64,000 bases of DNA, from assembly GCF_051020765.1 (NCBI RefSeq), contig NC_134948.1, positions 4,642,501-4,706,500 on the forward strand, in the 5' to 3' direction. The notes beneath the pieces are model-generated. The model was not told the origin of the DNA and ran no database searches. It was given only the letters and a program-made list of their open reading frames with translations. This DNA is from Lasioglossum baleicum (Eukaryota; Arthropoda; Insecta; Hymenoptera; Halictidae). Positions 1-13,593 of the stretch are shown here, piece after piece (position 1 is the stretch's first letter; the number at the start of each line of letters is the position of its first letter). The position numbers and the translations under genes were made by a program.

Positions 1-2115
1 ATATGATTGCACATGTGAATCGAAAAATCAATTAACTCGTTATATGAAACATAATTCCAACGTTTCTAAAATTTACCACACTTTTAACTTCAATAAATAT
101 ATTACTTGCTTAATTTTAACCGGTTAAGTTCCGACTCGTCGCTAGAAAGGATATTCTCTCAAAATACTTTTGAATTACAACAGTTTTCCAATCGGTAACA
201 CAGGATATTACACATATTCTGGCACAGTACAACTTTTTTTTCGGTTTGTCTACGCGCGTACGCGCGCGCGCGCGTCACACGTCCTTCTTCCCTTTCCCTT
301 TGTCCTTGGTTCACACGCGCGTGCACGCGCGCACCAAATACACCTGTCATACCTTTCCTCTTGCTGTTTTTTTTCGTGTTTTTTTCTTTTTTATATCTGG
401 TATGTCTTTGATGCAAACTGTGAGAATTAAAACGCACACGCTCTCGCTTTCTCTCGGCATCTCGGTACTGGCGTAGACCAATGGACAATGGAATTAGCCT
501 CGAATACCCCCCCCCCCTCCCCCAAACGTTCGGGTCAAACTTTCTCTATAAATAACTACCTTAATATATTAGTGTTTGCCAAGTGTTGCGCACAATACGT
601 TCTGCAAAAAACAATCTGCATAACTCTAGCGTATTATATCTTCTTTTTTTTCTGCAGTTTTCTCTTTCGCTCGTAGTCTCTATTTGGAAACGAAGGCTCG
701 GCCGTACAGAGCTCGGTTCGCCGATCTCCCTCTCTCTCGGTATACGCATACGTACACCGTGCGTGCATAATATCGTGCCACATGTCCCGGTTAGTCTCTC
801 GACGCACACATAGAAAGTCCGAATACTTCCAACGTCTTCGCTTCCGTTTTCATCCCGATTCATTTCCTCCAGTTTTTTTTTTTTATCCTCCTCGGCTTTT
901 CCCCCGAAGCGATACGCGACGCTTCGACACGTTGACACACCGGGTTGCGATTCTCGCGGGGCAGGGTGAAAAAAGGAACAGAAAAATGTCGACCGACGTC
1001 CCGAGATTACATCCGGCGACCTCGTGAGCTTTCGCGCGTTTCCTTCGGCCTGATCTTTGTGTCTTACTTTACAGGAAATGGAGGGCGAGGATTTCTGATT
1101 CGATCCGTGGATCGCATGAGGCGAGTTCGAGGCCAACCCGGCACACCGTTGCCGGGAAAGTCCGCGCGCGCAGACTCACGAGAGACAAACCCTCGAGCGA
1201 GCGCCGTCTCGAGTTGCGAGCTCCACACACGATCCAGTTTAGCTTATGCGATTTATTTACGTATTCGTTAGAGACACGACTAAGCTCGCACTAAGAAAAT
1301 GCCACCTCTCCCCTTGCTCCTTTTTTATATTTATTCTTATCAGTTAATTTTTTCTCTTCTTTTTACTTTTTTTGTTGTTCTCGCAAAAGGAATCGTTCTT
1401 TCCTCGTACTAATCTTTATACTTGTAACGATCGTCGAGACTTGGTCCCAACCGCGAATGGTGAGTTTCTTTTTTTTTTTAATTTCTCGTGTGTGTGTGTG
1501 TGTGTGTATGTATCTGGATCCGCTATAGTCGATAGAGGGATATATCGATCGTATCCCGAATATCTAGATCTTGTCTCTACACGGTTCATCCTCCGGTTTA
1601 CCGACGGTTACCGACACAATGTACCGACAGCGAATGAGCGCGAAAACGACTGGAAAAAGGATCCACAGAACGGGTGAGGTTTCGGGGCCGAGATGGGCGA
1701 ACGTCTCTCGATCGAACAGAGAACGGAAACGAAGGAAAGAAAAAACAGGCAGTCGTTCGTTTCGGTGTGTTGGAACGCGAGCGTGCCTCAGGATCTACTG
1801 GCCAATATGGCGTGGCGCACACGACCGCGAACGGAGAAAATCATAAAACTCGTTTTTTTTTCCCGCCGCGCGGCAACCGATTAAAAAGTTGTAACAAAAG
1901 ATCGTGAGGTACCATGGAAACGACAGTGAAAAGAACGGAGAGAGAGAGAGAGAGAGAAAGATAAAAAAGAAAAAATAGCGATCGATCGAAAAAAGAAAAA
2001 GAAACCTTCGAGATCGATATAGTTTCCTGCACACTCGATGTTTTTATTAGAACTTTTTAATACAGTTTTCATTATATAACTCTTCTCTCGTCTCGGTATT
2101 CGTTCATAGAGCAGA

Positions 2116-2152
2116 CAGGGTTCAGTTTGGCCGGAAATCCTGGGACACCCTG
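2116..2152. mobile_element. tiny CAGGG...CCCTG remnant
   Basis: CAGGG at 2116 and TGGGACACCCTG ending at 2152 enclose 37 bp. Ends of this kind (…GGGACACCCTGTAyA) recur at 13.0, 27.4, 38.8 and 44.9 kb, and this looks like a deletion remnant of such an element. Confidence 0.35.
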
Positions 2153-3865
2153 TACATACTGCACTCTGTTCGCCTATAGATCGCGAACATAGACGTTGGC
2201 TCGTCGGCGTCTTACATTTATCGAAAACTTTAACAAACCTTAATAAATTTCTTCTGTTTTATTCATCTCTTTTGCGTTTTTTTTTCTTTTCTCTTCTTTC
2301 GATTTAATAAAATACTTGATAAAGGAAACGAATGTCTGTTTAAACCCTCGTCATGCTAAAAACGTGAATTCGCACAAACGTTGTTTATTATTATCGTTAT
2401 TATTAATCATTAATATTAATATTATTATTATTAATATTATCGGTATTACTATTATTATCGTTATGCTATTCGAGGAAAATGTAGCCCATCTCTGCCGACT
2501 CGATTAACAACGAAGACACGACCAGTGTCGGCGATAGGGACCTCGGCGTATTTTTTCTTCTTTCTTTTTTTTTTTGCTCTTTTCTTTTTTTACAGAAAAC
2601 TGTCCACCATTCTATAACATCCTGAATCGTACTTTTGTGACCTTGCACTTTACTAAAATAAATGACGAGAATCTAACAACGGGGGGTGGGGTGGGGGGGA
2701 TTTGGGGGCGGTGGGTGGAACGGAGAACGCTAGGTGTCTGTGTGTGTGTACGTGTACGTGTACGCGAGTATCATGCAGCGATCGTAAGAAGCCGCTGAAA
2801 ATCATATGATCTACACTGCCACGAGTCACGTGTCGCACCTATTGTCGCTGTTGGTTGAATCGATCGCGAGACAGAGATCGCCGAGGAAAAGCATCGAGGC
2901 AAAAGTGAGACGAAGCGATAGAGAACGAAGACCAGAGAACGTATTAAGCATAGTTATTCATCGGAATATCAACTACATTATCCAACGTGAATTTTGCAAA
3001 TGTCGTTTCTCTCCATCGGCCACGGATTTTCGAAGAAATTTCAGTTGTGACGCGATTCTAGAGTCTACTGGTACGCAGGGCGTGGCCGTCCAGCACCGAA
3101 CGATGGGAGGAGGCGGGGCAAGCAGTTCAGCCCCGCCCCCTTTGCTCCCGTGCCGTTGGGCAACTTGCGATCTCTACATGATACGTGTAGCACGTGGTGT
3201 GTAAAATAGAACTTTCTCGATAGATTCGCGTGAATACGAGTGGAACCGAACGCGTCTACGGAAAGGGGTATCTTTTTCTCACACGTTTGCCAACCCTACT
3301 TGGGCAGTAGGGCGGTCTCGTTTTCTCATGCGTAATCCATCGTGGTTGCGGTTTACAGGCGGACAAATGGAAAATAGATCTTTGGCAGAACGTCGCGCGA
3401 CACGCTGAACTCGTTGGATACAGTTTTCTCTCGTTAGCGACTCGCGGCAGCCGTCGTCACGCGACAATGCCAACGGGGGAAAATTGCGAGCGCGTATCGA
3501 AAAGCTTAATGAAACGGCTTTCTTTTGCAATTCTCGTTCCAGCGTCCATACCCTGACCGTCGCGACGGTTAGAAATGGAATTGTCTCGCGCGTCAATATC
3601 GTTGCCCCCTCCCTCTCCCTCACTCTCTCTCTCTATCTCTCTCTCTCAACGTTTTCTTCTCGTTTCTTTTCTCTGTGTTTTCTTTTCTCTTATTGCTTAT
3701 GGTACAAGGACGCATGAGTCGATCTGACGCGCATCGATATTCTCCTGAGACTCGATAACTATATGTATATACGCTATACTGGCTGTTTCTCGGTTTTTTG
3801 GAAGGATACAGAGAACAAGAGAGTGAGCCGGAGAGAGGGAAAGAGAAAAAACAAAAAAAGAGAGC

Positions 3866-3897
<32 letters not shown>

Positions 3898-6862
3898 CAG
3901 ATAGATGAAAGGCGGAGACGAAAGCTCAGAGGACATCGAGGCACGCGAAGTACGATTATCGAACAATGGCGGAACGCGAAACCAAGACAAACTGCAGGCG
4001 TACGCTAAATGCCAGTACGAGGAAAGTGTCAACATCCGACGTCTCGGTACCGCAGGCAGTGGCACGTTTCGGTTTTCTACGATAGAGCTCGGTGATGCCA
4101 GATCGGGAGACGGAAACCCGCTTTTCCCGTTAGTCGAATCGCCCCGCCTGCTCGGCGAAACCACGCCCACTCGGGGCGGAGAACGGATAAGCCTTTCTTT
4201 CCGCGAGCATACGCGCGGTCGAATGGTTCTTTGCCAGAGGGATCGATTCTTCTTCCGTGTTGCAAAATCGGTCGAACGAGAATCTCCCGATCTGGGAACA
4301 CCGACGAACGGTTCAAACATGGCGGGCTCTCGCCATTTCTTCCCCCTTTCTTTTTCGTTCGATTTTCTGGTACAGCGATGAGGTTTTACTTTACAAGGAT
4401 ATACAATGTGTCGTCGCGGCTATTCGAGTTCCATTAGTTCTTTTTCTCTTTCGTTCGATAACAAAAAGAAACAGAAAGAAAAGCATCGGATAGCACGGTC
4501 GATCGGTGAAATCCCTTCTATGCTTTGCAGCTCAGCCAAATCTCGATCGCGAAGCATCGGGGAGATGTTTCCATCCCCGAGTTTTGCCAACAATGTGCAA
4601 TTTTCATCGGTACGTTTCTTTCTCGCGCGAAAGGATTCCAACGATCGCTAATCGATTAAAGGCTAGAGGCTTGTACGCGCGCGCATGTACACGAACGCGT
4701 GCGAGTACGCGCGCTCGCGCGTGTACGTGCGTACGCGCGTATACGTATGTAGTATATGTACAATTTTGTTAGGTGAAAACGGTTCTCGATCTCGTATTTT
4801 TGGATCGTCGAACAGTTCGAAGCACGAGACGTTGAACGGCGTTCACGGATCGAAGCGATATACATACATACATGGAATATGTATATACATATATCCGGTA
4901 CTGCTGCTAACGAGAACGGTACTTTTTTTTTTCTTATCTTTTTATCACTGTTCCGTGGATTTGATTTCCGGCCGCTGTCTCTCTTATCCACCTTGTCCCC
5001 GTCACGTCTCGTCTCGTCTTGTTCCATCTTCGTTTCCCGGTGTGTTCTTTCTCTCGGCTTCGTTCTTGCTCGCAGTAACGTCGAAGGTAAACGAAGAAGT
5101 GAGCCGGATAACACAGATGTCCCCCGGTAGATATATTCATCGGATTCACAGGTTTCACAGGATTCTCGTACCGGAGTCGATTTTTTTCGCGAGGTATATA
5201 CAAGAGGACAGTATTTTACTTATATACTCCTCCGAGGCCTATCTAGCCAGCTCCGGTGGGAGGGGCGTGCGCCACCTCTCTACGTCTCTAACCACCGCGT
5301 AACCAACGATCGTAGGAGGCGGGGCAACATCCACCGGTGGGGGGCGTGGCCGCACCTGCCGCTGAGGGCGTGTCCCTCCCCTCTACTTGCACTCGATACT
5401 TCTCGCGCGCAAGCAACAACGCCGCTCCTATACTCGCCCAAAAACATATCGGGCACCCGCCCGATTCTCTCTCGTCGGTATATTTCATATTATTTTTTTC
5501 GATCGCGTCACGGTTTTCAATTCCTTAAACTCCCCGCGGTTCCCGTCATTACGCGATTACATTTTTGTTCTCTGATACTGCTGTTTCGTTCGGTTTGTTC
5601 TTCCTCTCTTGTTTTTTTTCTTTTCCATATTTTTTTTTGTTCGCGCGCGTGGATTAATCTACACAATTCTTACAATAGTAGCGAGTCGCGTTTAAATACA
5701 GAGTACAGAGTAAGAACAACCGGAGCGCGCGTAAAAAGTTTTCTGGATGATTATTAACGCGAGTTAGGGACGGGACGTGTGTATGAGACGAGTCGATTAT
5801 ATTACGATTCTCTTGTTATCATATGTGTGTGTGTCTGTGTGTGTATGTGTTTTTTTTGTAACTTTTCTGTTTCCTTTTTTCTCGCTAGACCATATCGTGT
5901 TTCTTCTCTCGTCGTGTATAGCGCGCGATTTGCTCTCGCGGATGACAATAACGTAGCGCGATCGTCTCTCAGACGGCGGGCAAAAAACGGGCACGTGAAC
6001 GGATAAAATTACAATGACGTCGGGGGGGCAAAAGATAGTAACGACGATAACGGTAACGGTGAGATATCGAGCATGCAAAGATTTCGATAACAGCAAGATA
6101 TCGTTAACACGTGTCGTATATTTGTTTGTATATGTATATATGTAAGTGTGTACACGCGCGTACGATGGTCCGATCGACCGGGACTGGGACCAACCAGAGA
6201 GGAGTTCGTTGAACCAGGTCCGAAAAAACAACAACGTAAGCGGAAAGAGGTTGTTTCGAGCACAATTTCTCAGCCGGTTCATTCGGAGTAACGTATAACA
6301 AGGAAAAGTCCCGTGAAAACCTCCGGTTGGTCGAATGACTAGTCGCGCGCGCGCACGCGTTACGGATACCGATCACGGTCGCTCGGAACCATGTTTGTGT
6401 TTCTCGACAGATCGTCGTCCCTTCTTCGAGAGTCCACCTTCTCTAACGGCTCTCGAGACGCGCAACCGTGTCTATCGAAGCCTGCGTGAAATTAGTAGCG
6501 GTCGTTTTATTCGTCACGTATCACGCGAATCTATATCCCTCCCCCCCTCCCCTCGTCCTATATTTTTCGTTTTGTGCAGATTTCCCGACTAGAAAGGACA
6601 AACGGAGATCGTCGTTTGGGTGGAACGAAATTGAGCGAGCGAAAGAAACAAGTAGAGAAGAAGAGACAGAGAGAGAAAGAGGGGGGATGAAGGGAAAGAA
6701 AGAGAGGGTACGTATGTGTACGTAGGACGATGAAAAACAATTAGCAGAAGAACGGTTGAAATTGCTGGTACAAAATCACCACCCCCGTCTTCCGGCTCGA
6801 AGTCGTCGGAGGAAAGGGGTAACGGGGCTACGGTGACCTTGGACGCTTGAGATTGTACCGAG

Positions 6863-7043
6863 CAGGGTTTCCATATTCCAGTCTCGCCAGGCCTCTTATC
6901 CTTCCGCCCCTCGGCCAGCTGCGCAGCGAAGCACGCCTTTGCTTCCCCGACTCTTCCCACTAACGCGTACCACGTCGGAGAGTGGGGGAAGCAAAGGCGG
7001 GCTCCGCTGCACAGCTGGACGAGACTAGAATATGGTAACCCTG
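6863..7043. mobile_element. hAT-like foldback MITE, family A copy 1
   Basis: This is a near-complete palindrome of about 180 bp. The left end CAGGGTTTCCATATTCCAGT pairs with a right end whose reverse complement is CAGGGTTACCATATTCTAGT. The inner arms share the core CTTTGCTTCCCC / GGGGGAAGCAAAG around a CCCACTAACGCGTACCACGT centre. The same internal sequence recurs in copy 2 at 15.2 kb. Flanks GTACCGAG and GTACACCG may be a decayed 8-bp target duplication. There is no coding capacity. Confidence 0.8.
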
Positions 7044-8080
7044 GTACACCGATTGCGAACACGTTGGAGGATTTTGTCCGGAGAATTCAAAGTTGAAACG
7101 AGATTATCGCGCGCGCGACGCGGGCGTCGTCGCGTGTATGTATGCGGGTTTGCACGCGTACAGCAAACGCGTAGATACCGCGAAGGTAACCGTAAGAACA
7201 GCGCGCGTCTTTGTAACTGGCAGTGTAAGGCATATAGAGTGCTTAAGACTAGAATATGGTGCAGTAAATAGGCCTCGTGAAGCCTGTTCAAACTAAGTCC
7301 TATACACAATCTTTTTTGACGGACCGACGACAAAAATCGTGTCCGTGTGAACGCGACCGTATCACGCGAGCTACCGTGACAACGAGTCGAACACAGTTCC
7401 GATCCGAGATCCTTTCTTTTGCTCGGTTTCGAAACCGCAACACGAACGAATACAACGTGTACGTCGGGGAGCTATACGACGCACGACCTCGCGGATCCGA
7501 ATCGGCTACTGACTTCATGAAGACTCGGTAAACACGTTTTCCCGCTTCGAGCAAGACTGTTCGAAGCGACGCCTCTGGCTCCAAAGGTTCCCGCCCAGAG
7601 ACCGAGCAGAAGCTCGTTAACGATTCAACCACGTTTGAAACGTGTCTAAATCTCTTTCACAACGGAAAAACATTCGAGAAAAATGTTCTGCTCGTCTCTG
7701 TTCGTTCGGCCACGCCCAGCGAGTGGGCGTGTCCTCCCGCGGCGCGCTGTATTCTCGACCTACGTCGTCCACGTGTGTATGTATGTGTTTGTGTGTGTGT
7801 ACATGCGTGCGTGTATCCGTGGTGTGATTACACTCATTCGAATATTCCGCGTAAATCGCGAACGCATCGCGCGATCGAACAGCATCGGAGCGAGGAGACA
7901 GTATTCTCGATTTGGATTCGTTACACCGAACTCGTTCCCGGTATTATTGAAATCGATAGGTCCTGAGAATAATTACAGTGTAGCCACGCAGACAGAAGAC
8001 AAACGTACGTTTTCTCTGTTCCGTTCTCTTTTTTCGGTTATGCACGGGGTTTTGAGAAAAGGAAACGAATCAGTAGAAGA

Positions 8081-8180
8081 GAGAGAGAGAGAGAGGGAGA
8101 GAGAGAAGGGGGAGAGAGAGAGAGAGAGAAAGAGAGAGAAAGTGAGATAGAGATAGAGAGGTAGAGATAGAGAGTGATAT
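8081..8180 (+). repeat. (GA)n-rich purine tract
   Basis: GAGAGA runs with short interruptions (GGGA, GATAGA). Confidence 0.85.
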
Positions 8181-9305
8181 TATAAAAAAAAGAAAAAAGC
8201 AAAAAGAAAACAGCGATACACAGTATTCACTGCGTATAATCGCGCCTCGTCAACCACGTTACGCTCGCGTCGTGATCCCCGGCACGCGCGATCAGATCGA
8301 CTGAAACGATGGGCGGGGTGCCCTGCTTCAGTTTTGCTGGCGCGACGGTTCGTCAGAGTTTTAGAGAAGGAGGGCGGGGCTAGGCGTGGCGGGGCGTGGC
8401 GCGTCAAGGCAGAGGGCGGAGAAACGTGATAGAAAGGGGCGTGGTGAGCCGTCGCGGGACCGCGACCACTGCTCTCGGCAGTCGAGCGGTGCGATTATAG
8501 GGAGGGAATACTGTGCGTAGGATGTCTCGTCGAAAGAACGTTGCGTCTCTCATACATTTGGGTAGATCGTAGCTATATATTTATTACTAAAAGTACATGC
8601 GAGTGTTTCGTACCGTGGCGTGATTACGTCTTTACTATCAGGATCTTCGTATCGATTTAAGCGTAATTAATGGCAATGTCGTGGCATCCGTTTTCCCTTC
8701 GTTCGAATCGATGCCCTTTTCTTTTCTTTTTTCTTTCACGGGGACACGCGTGTGCCCGGAGACATACGAAACATATGCTCTACCGTTTGTCCGTGTTTCA
8801 CCGTACCTCGAAACAACAACAACAACAACAACAACACACCCGTGCCGAAAATGTTCACGCGCAGTTCAGAATCGGTGAGAATCGGCGCGAAAACGTTCCC
8901 GTGTGTCTCGCGTTCTCCTAACAGATATATCCCCGTTTCCTTTATGATTTTCCTTGGTTCCGTTTCGTTTCCCCATCCATGGTTTTCTTTTTTTTTCTTT
9001 TCATCCATCATAACCTCGTTCAACACGCGAAGTAAGGCTAAAAAACAATGCGCACTCGTATCGTTAGTTTTTTTTGTTTCTTCATTAAACTTTGTTTTCG
9101 GTAAGGCACCCCCAGGGCTGAGTATATTCACGGAAGTATTTAGCGATACAAACTAGTGACTAGATCATCCTTTAAGTCACGCGAGAAAGAGCGGGGACAA
9201 GAAAAACCGACAGAGAGAGGGATAGAAATAGAGAGAGAGAGAAAGAGTTATTGGTGGTAGCAGTAATAGAAGTAGTAGTAGTAGGACGAGGAGGAGCGAA
9301 AGTAC

Positions 9306-9313
9306 AGAGAGAG

Positions 9314-9350
<37 letters not shown>
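9306..9350 (+). repeat. (GA)n microsatellite
   Basis: A nearly pure GA run, within a longer purine-rich region at about 9185-9375. Confidence 0.9.
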
Positions 9351-9353
<3 letters not shown>

Positions 9354-9844
9354 AGAGAGGATAGAAGCGGAAGAAGTAGAATTGTGCGAGGTAACGAGAA
9401 CGACAGAATAATATAGGGGGTGATTCTTTTCGTTTCAAAGAGGCTAACGATGGTTTCGAGATGAGAATCTACAACACAGTGCAGTCCAACACAACCTCCG
9501 AGGATTCAAGGAACTTCCCGCACTCTGTGCCTACAAACACGGTACAGCGTGTGCGTGTTCTACAGGGTGCAACACTTGAATATTTTTCTCTGGATACAAA
9601 TGGTCTCCCGATTCCGTTCGGTTACAAGAGGTTCGGTCGGGCCAACGTCAGACGGCGTTACTCTTCGTTTCATACGCGCGACACCTGTTATTTATCGTGG
9701 ATGGGCGGTGCAACACTACAGTGGGCGGTGCCCGACGCGGTCGTTCGAATCCGATCGAACAAGTCAACGGTCGTCGGCTTCGTGTCGCTTTAGGCGCGGT
9801 TTCACGACGCAGGAACAAAAACAGACATCAAAAAACGACAGAAA

Positions 9845-9892
9845 GAATAAATAAATAAATAAATAAATAAATTAATTAATTAAATAAATACA
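9845..9892 (+). repeat. (AAAT)n microsatellite
   Basis: AAATAAATAAAT run passing into ATTAATTAATT and back to AAATA. Confidence 0.85.
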
Positions 9893-10143
9893 TGCACAAG
9901 CGAACGCGAACCAACGTGTAGAAAACGTCTCGACCACGGATCGGTTTGTTTTGTCGAACGGACTCTCTCTCTCTCTGGCACCATTGTATCTCGCTAACAC
10001 ACGTTACACGTTGTACGCAAACAGAACGCGGTGAATGCGTCCACCGGTGGACAACACTGGTCTAGGACACCTACGTCCATCGATTGTAAGGTAGAAAAGA
10101 TAAATTCCATGCGGTTTAACATTATATTAAAATATAAATGAAA

Positions 10144-10177
10144 AGAACAAGAGATAGAGAGAGAGGGAGAGAGAGAG

Positions 10178-10208
<31 letters not shown>

Positions 10209-10210
10209 GA
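10144..10210 (+). repeat. (GA)n-rich purine tract
   Basis: GA repeats interrupted by GGGA and AAAGA units. Confidence 0.85.
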
Positions 10211-10375
10211 CAAATAAAACGAAGAGAATCGAAAAAGGAACCACTCGTGCAGCATAGACGTAGACTATTCATTGAGGAAGAAGGAAAGTTACGCGAACAA
10301 CTGTATATTCGAGAAAGAAATTAGACGAATAGAGACACGATGGGCTGAGGTGGACTGGGGTGGGGGAAGAGAAAC

Positions 10376-10540
10376 AAAGAGACAGAAAGATAGATGGATA
10401 GATAGACAGATAGATAGATAGTGGTAGTGGAAAAAAGAGAGAGAGCGAGAGAGAGAGAGATAGAGAGAGAGAGAGTGAGAGAGAGAGATAGAGAGAGAGA
10501 GAGAGTGAGAGAGAGAGAGACACAGAGACAGAGGAAAGAA
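10376..10540 (+). repeat. compound GATA and (GA)n repeat
   Basis: A GATAGATA block at about 10388-10420 is followed by nearly 100 bp of GAGAGA with GTGA and GATA interruptions. Confidence 0.85.
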
Positions 10541-11327
10541 GAAACGTAAGTAACAACTGAACAGAGGGAAGGCAGTGGTGCGTTATTTTGGTATTTTATG
10601 CTACGCGTCCACTCGACGGTTCCGGGCTCTCGCGTCCGCGAGAGGGTGGAGCCATCCACGGTTCCGCCCCCTCGCGGGAAGAGGTGGAGTAATCCATCGG
10701 ACACGGACGGTGCGGTGGTTTTTGTCTGCCGGCGAGGCGGGGCGGGAGGCGGAGCGAAACCCGTTCGGTGCTCCCGAGTCGACACGCAGCATCGTAATTG
10801 GTGTTTCCGCACGGATCGACTGAGGTCCACGAGACGATGTTCTCGTGGGCAAGAAGGTCATCGTCATCGTCGGATTCCAATATCCCGTCTCGTCGTCCGT
10901 CGAGTTTGAACACGACCGTCGATGACCGACTATACTCGTAAACACGTTACTATTATTTATTATCGTCTCTGTCGTGATCGTAGTCGTCGTCGTTAGTCGT
11001 TGTCGTCGTCACCACGGTCGTGTTCGAATGACGAGGACCTAAACTCGCGTCACGATCGTTCGCTTGACTAGGTTAGGAATGATCCTGTTCGTTCTCGAGG
11101 ATCGAAGAGGCTAAGGTTCTTCTCAACGATCAACGCGCACGCGCAGCAGCGGTTCTAATTTGTCGAACACGCCGGCCACGAGAGAACAAGAATCAAGGAG
11201 AGAGAGATTATTGATTTAACATCGGTCGAAGGTGATCGAATAAAGTTTAACACTGAACGATTGACCGTCGTGTCGTGTGTTCTTTTTTTGTTTTCTTTCG
11301 TTCGTGGCTTGTGTTTCACGCCGCGAA

Positions 11328-11402
11328 ACTGCTGCTGCTGCTGCTGCTATTTGGTTGCTGTTGCTTTGCTGCTTCTGCTGCGACTGCGGCTGCGGCTGCT
11401 GG
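11328..11402 (-). repeat. CAG/CTG trinucleotide repeat after the PMCA distal stop
   Basis: On the plus strand this is seven CTG units followed by interrupted CTG, TTG and CGG units. In the PMCA transcript orientation it is a CAG-rich stretch beginning about 70 nt after the stop codon. It is either in the 3'UTR or just downstream of it, depending on which poly(A) site is used. Confidence 0.85.
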
Positions 11403-11438
11403 ACGATCCTCGTGTGTTCAGTTTGTTTGTTTTATACT

Positions 11439-11449
11439 TTTATTTTATT
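11439..11449 (-). promoter_or_regulatory. candidate poly(A) signals of the distal 3' end
   Basis: Two overlapping AATAAA hexamers on the minus strand (TTTATT at 11439-11444 and 11444-11449) lie only about 20-30 nt beyond the TAG at 11470. If used, the 3'UTR would be very short and the CAG-rich stretch just below would not be in the mRNA. Longer 3'UTRs are equally possible. Confidence 0.4.
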
Positions 11450-11469
11450 TTGCCCATCCGCGTCCCATT

Positions 11470-11694
11470 CTAAACGGCAGTCTCGGTGTGACTGTGACTC
11501 GAGAGCCTTTCGATGTCGATCTCGGGTATGGTCAGCTCGTCCGGGTTGTTGTCGGCGTATTCGATGCTGCTCGTCTGCGAGAGCCGCTTGTTCAACGACG
11601 ACTGCTTCCTCAGTACTTCCGCCAAGGGAGTGCTGCTGTGCTCGCTCGTGTAGCGCGCGTCTAGGCCCTGCCGAAATGCGTTCACTACGCGGAT
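11470..11694 (-). CDS. PMCA: PMCA distal terminal exon (isoform ending ETAV)
   Basis: This is 225 nt including TAG at 11472-11470, entering in phase 0 after acceptor CCGTTTGCAG. It encodes IRVVNAFRQGLDARYTSEHS, then STPLAEVLRKQSSLNKRLSQ and TSSIEYADNNPDELTIPEID, ending IERLSSHSHTETAV. IRVVNAF is identical to the vertebrate calmodulin-binding core. RKQSS and KRLSQTSS look like basophilic kinase sites. The last residues ETAV fit a class I PDZ ligand, so both alternative tails keep PDZ binding with different sequences. It adds 74 residues (1177 in total, or 1200 with one micro-exon). It lies 14.4 kb beyond the proximal terminal exon. Confidence 0.92.
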   Translation of the reverse strand: MRVVNAFRQGLDARYTSEHSSTPLAEVLRKQSSLNKRLSQTSSIEYADNNPDELTIPEIDIERLSSHSHTETAV

Positions 11695-13315
11695 CTGCAA
11701 ACGGAAACCTTACTGTCAGCGGGCCGGGTACACACAGCGGACGACTAGCATTCGTTACTTGCTAGCACACCTTTGGGAGGAGATACACCAGGTATCGACA
11801 GGTCCGTTTATCGGATCGAGGTTGATCCTCCATCCTCCCCCCCTCACACTCGATTACCTTTCTTTTCCATGAACCAATCAAACTCCTTTCAACACACACA
11901 CACACATTTTTAATTTGCTTCCGGGGGGGAGGTGCGAGGATCATCCTGCGAACTTTTCACAGGGGACAATCATGTAAATATATAGACATATACATGTATA
12001 TATTATATGTATATATTATTTATAACATATACGTGTATATTTTGATATATATATATGCAATTACATACATACATACGTACATATGTATATGTATATGTAA
12101 TTATGTGTATGTATGAAGAGACAGAAAGCAGCGGCCACACGAATTACTAGAAGAACTAGCGGGGCTTCGTCACCCTGCACAGCGAGGCGATAGTTAGACA
12201 CTGAACTCGGGGAGCAACGTCGATCGCTGAATCCTCGATCCCGTCGTACCAATTTTTCCTTCATTTCATTCGCTCTCGTTTAACCCTCGATCTTTTCTAT
12301 ACGGGCCGCACTCTTCGTCGTGTTCCCGTGTGTATCTGAAACTTGAATTGAAAACGGTGGTAAACGAATAGGTGGAAGACTCTCGATCGAAGAGCGTCCC
12401 CGGCGCGGTTCGTCGAACGAGGGTTAAACGGGCCGTTTCTCTAATCCTCGTTCTTCAAGGTGATTCCGTGTGATCTGTTTCGTACTGTACCTTTCTCCTG
12501 GTTCGCGCGTAATGCTTTTTTTCGATCGATCGACGTCACCGCCTCGAATTATCGATGCGATGTCACGCAACACCACATGCACCGGTTGACCACCGGAAAC
12601 TGGAGCGAAATCCCGACCTTTCCGGTTTCCAGTTTCCGGAATCGTTCGTCTCGATACGGCAAGCGGATATGCGAGGCTTTTGCCGAGAAGCTTCTCGAAA
12701 TATTTTTGAATTATCGTATCCCCGCCGCTCCGCCCGAAATGGGGGAAGCGGCGAGGACGACGGTTTCGGAAAAACTGGATTCTCTCCATTGGCGGAGAAG
12801 CTTCTCGAATTTCCTGAGACTGCTTTCAAGCGCAACTCGTCGGTCCGTTCGACAAACATATTCCAAACAAGCTAACGAGCATCTTCGGCAACGTTGCCAA
12901 AAGTCTGATATCGCACTCGAAAGGCACTGGCTCGCGACATTTCGATTCCTCGGATACACATATGTACAATATACGTAGAGTTAAAGTAAACTGTTGCTGC
13001 CAGTGTCTCTCGAGTGCTGGGTATATACAGGTTGTCTCGAAAAGGTGGCAACTCTTCCTGGTTTCAGGAGCGAGCCTGAGAACCCGGCACAAAAGGGACA
13101 TGTAAAAACGGGGTCAGGGGGTTATAGAAAACAGGAAAAATTCCACGCATATACACTTATGCATCGGTAAGGTGAGCTGTAATAGAGCGTGACAGACTGC
13201 AAACTGCGAACTGGCATGCAATTGGCGATTCACGTACTCGACGAACATTGCTATCGGTCAGCCAATATATATAATATATGTACTCCCGATCGCAAGAAAA
13301 TAAACATACAAAACA

Positions 13316-13319
<4 letters not shown>

Positions 13320-13352
<33 letters not shown>
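13320..13352 (+). repeat. (TA)n microsatellite
   Basis: Pure TA run. Confidence 0.9.
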
Positions 13353-13354
<2 letters not shown>

Positions 13355-13593
13355 AATATACAGAGACCCCCGGCGCGGCAAGAAACAAAAAAAAGAAGAA
13401 GACGATAAACACCATTTCGTGAAGAAAAATAAAAAAAAACCAGTTAATCTTTTTCCTCGAAGTTTCTCGGCACAACTAGTATTAGCTTTATACATCGACT
13501 ATTTATCAACGAAACATTTAATGTCTCTCTCTTGTTTTTCTTCCTTCCTTTCTTGCATTTCTCACACGAAAGTGCCAGAAATATATGTATATG

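Larger units (their letters stand above)
1..11438. other. non-coding DNA 3' of PMCA
   Basis: I see no credible gene here. The open frames are low-complexity (Ser/Leu/Phe or Arg/Glu runs) or GC-driven and appear on both strands. The interval contains one family A foldback element (6863-7043), many GA, TG and T-run simple repeats, (CAA)n at 8813-8836, TAA-rich DNA at 2385-2465, and clusters of GGGCGTGGC/GGGCGGGGC motifs (3078-3140, 5255-5360, 7707-7735, 8371-8444, 10660-10750). It could be intergenic, a long 3'UTR, or intron of an unseen gene. Confidence 0.7.

Noticed and set aside
12670..12815. GC-rich inverted repeat flanked by GGAGAAGCTTCTCGAA-like palindromes
   Set aside because: Arms short and interrupted; no boundaries that would mark an element.
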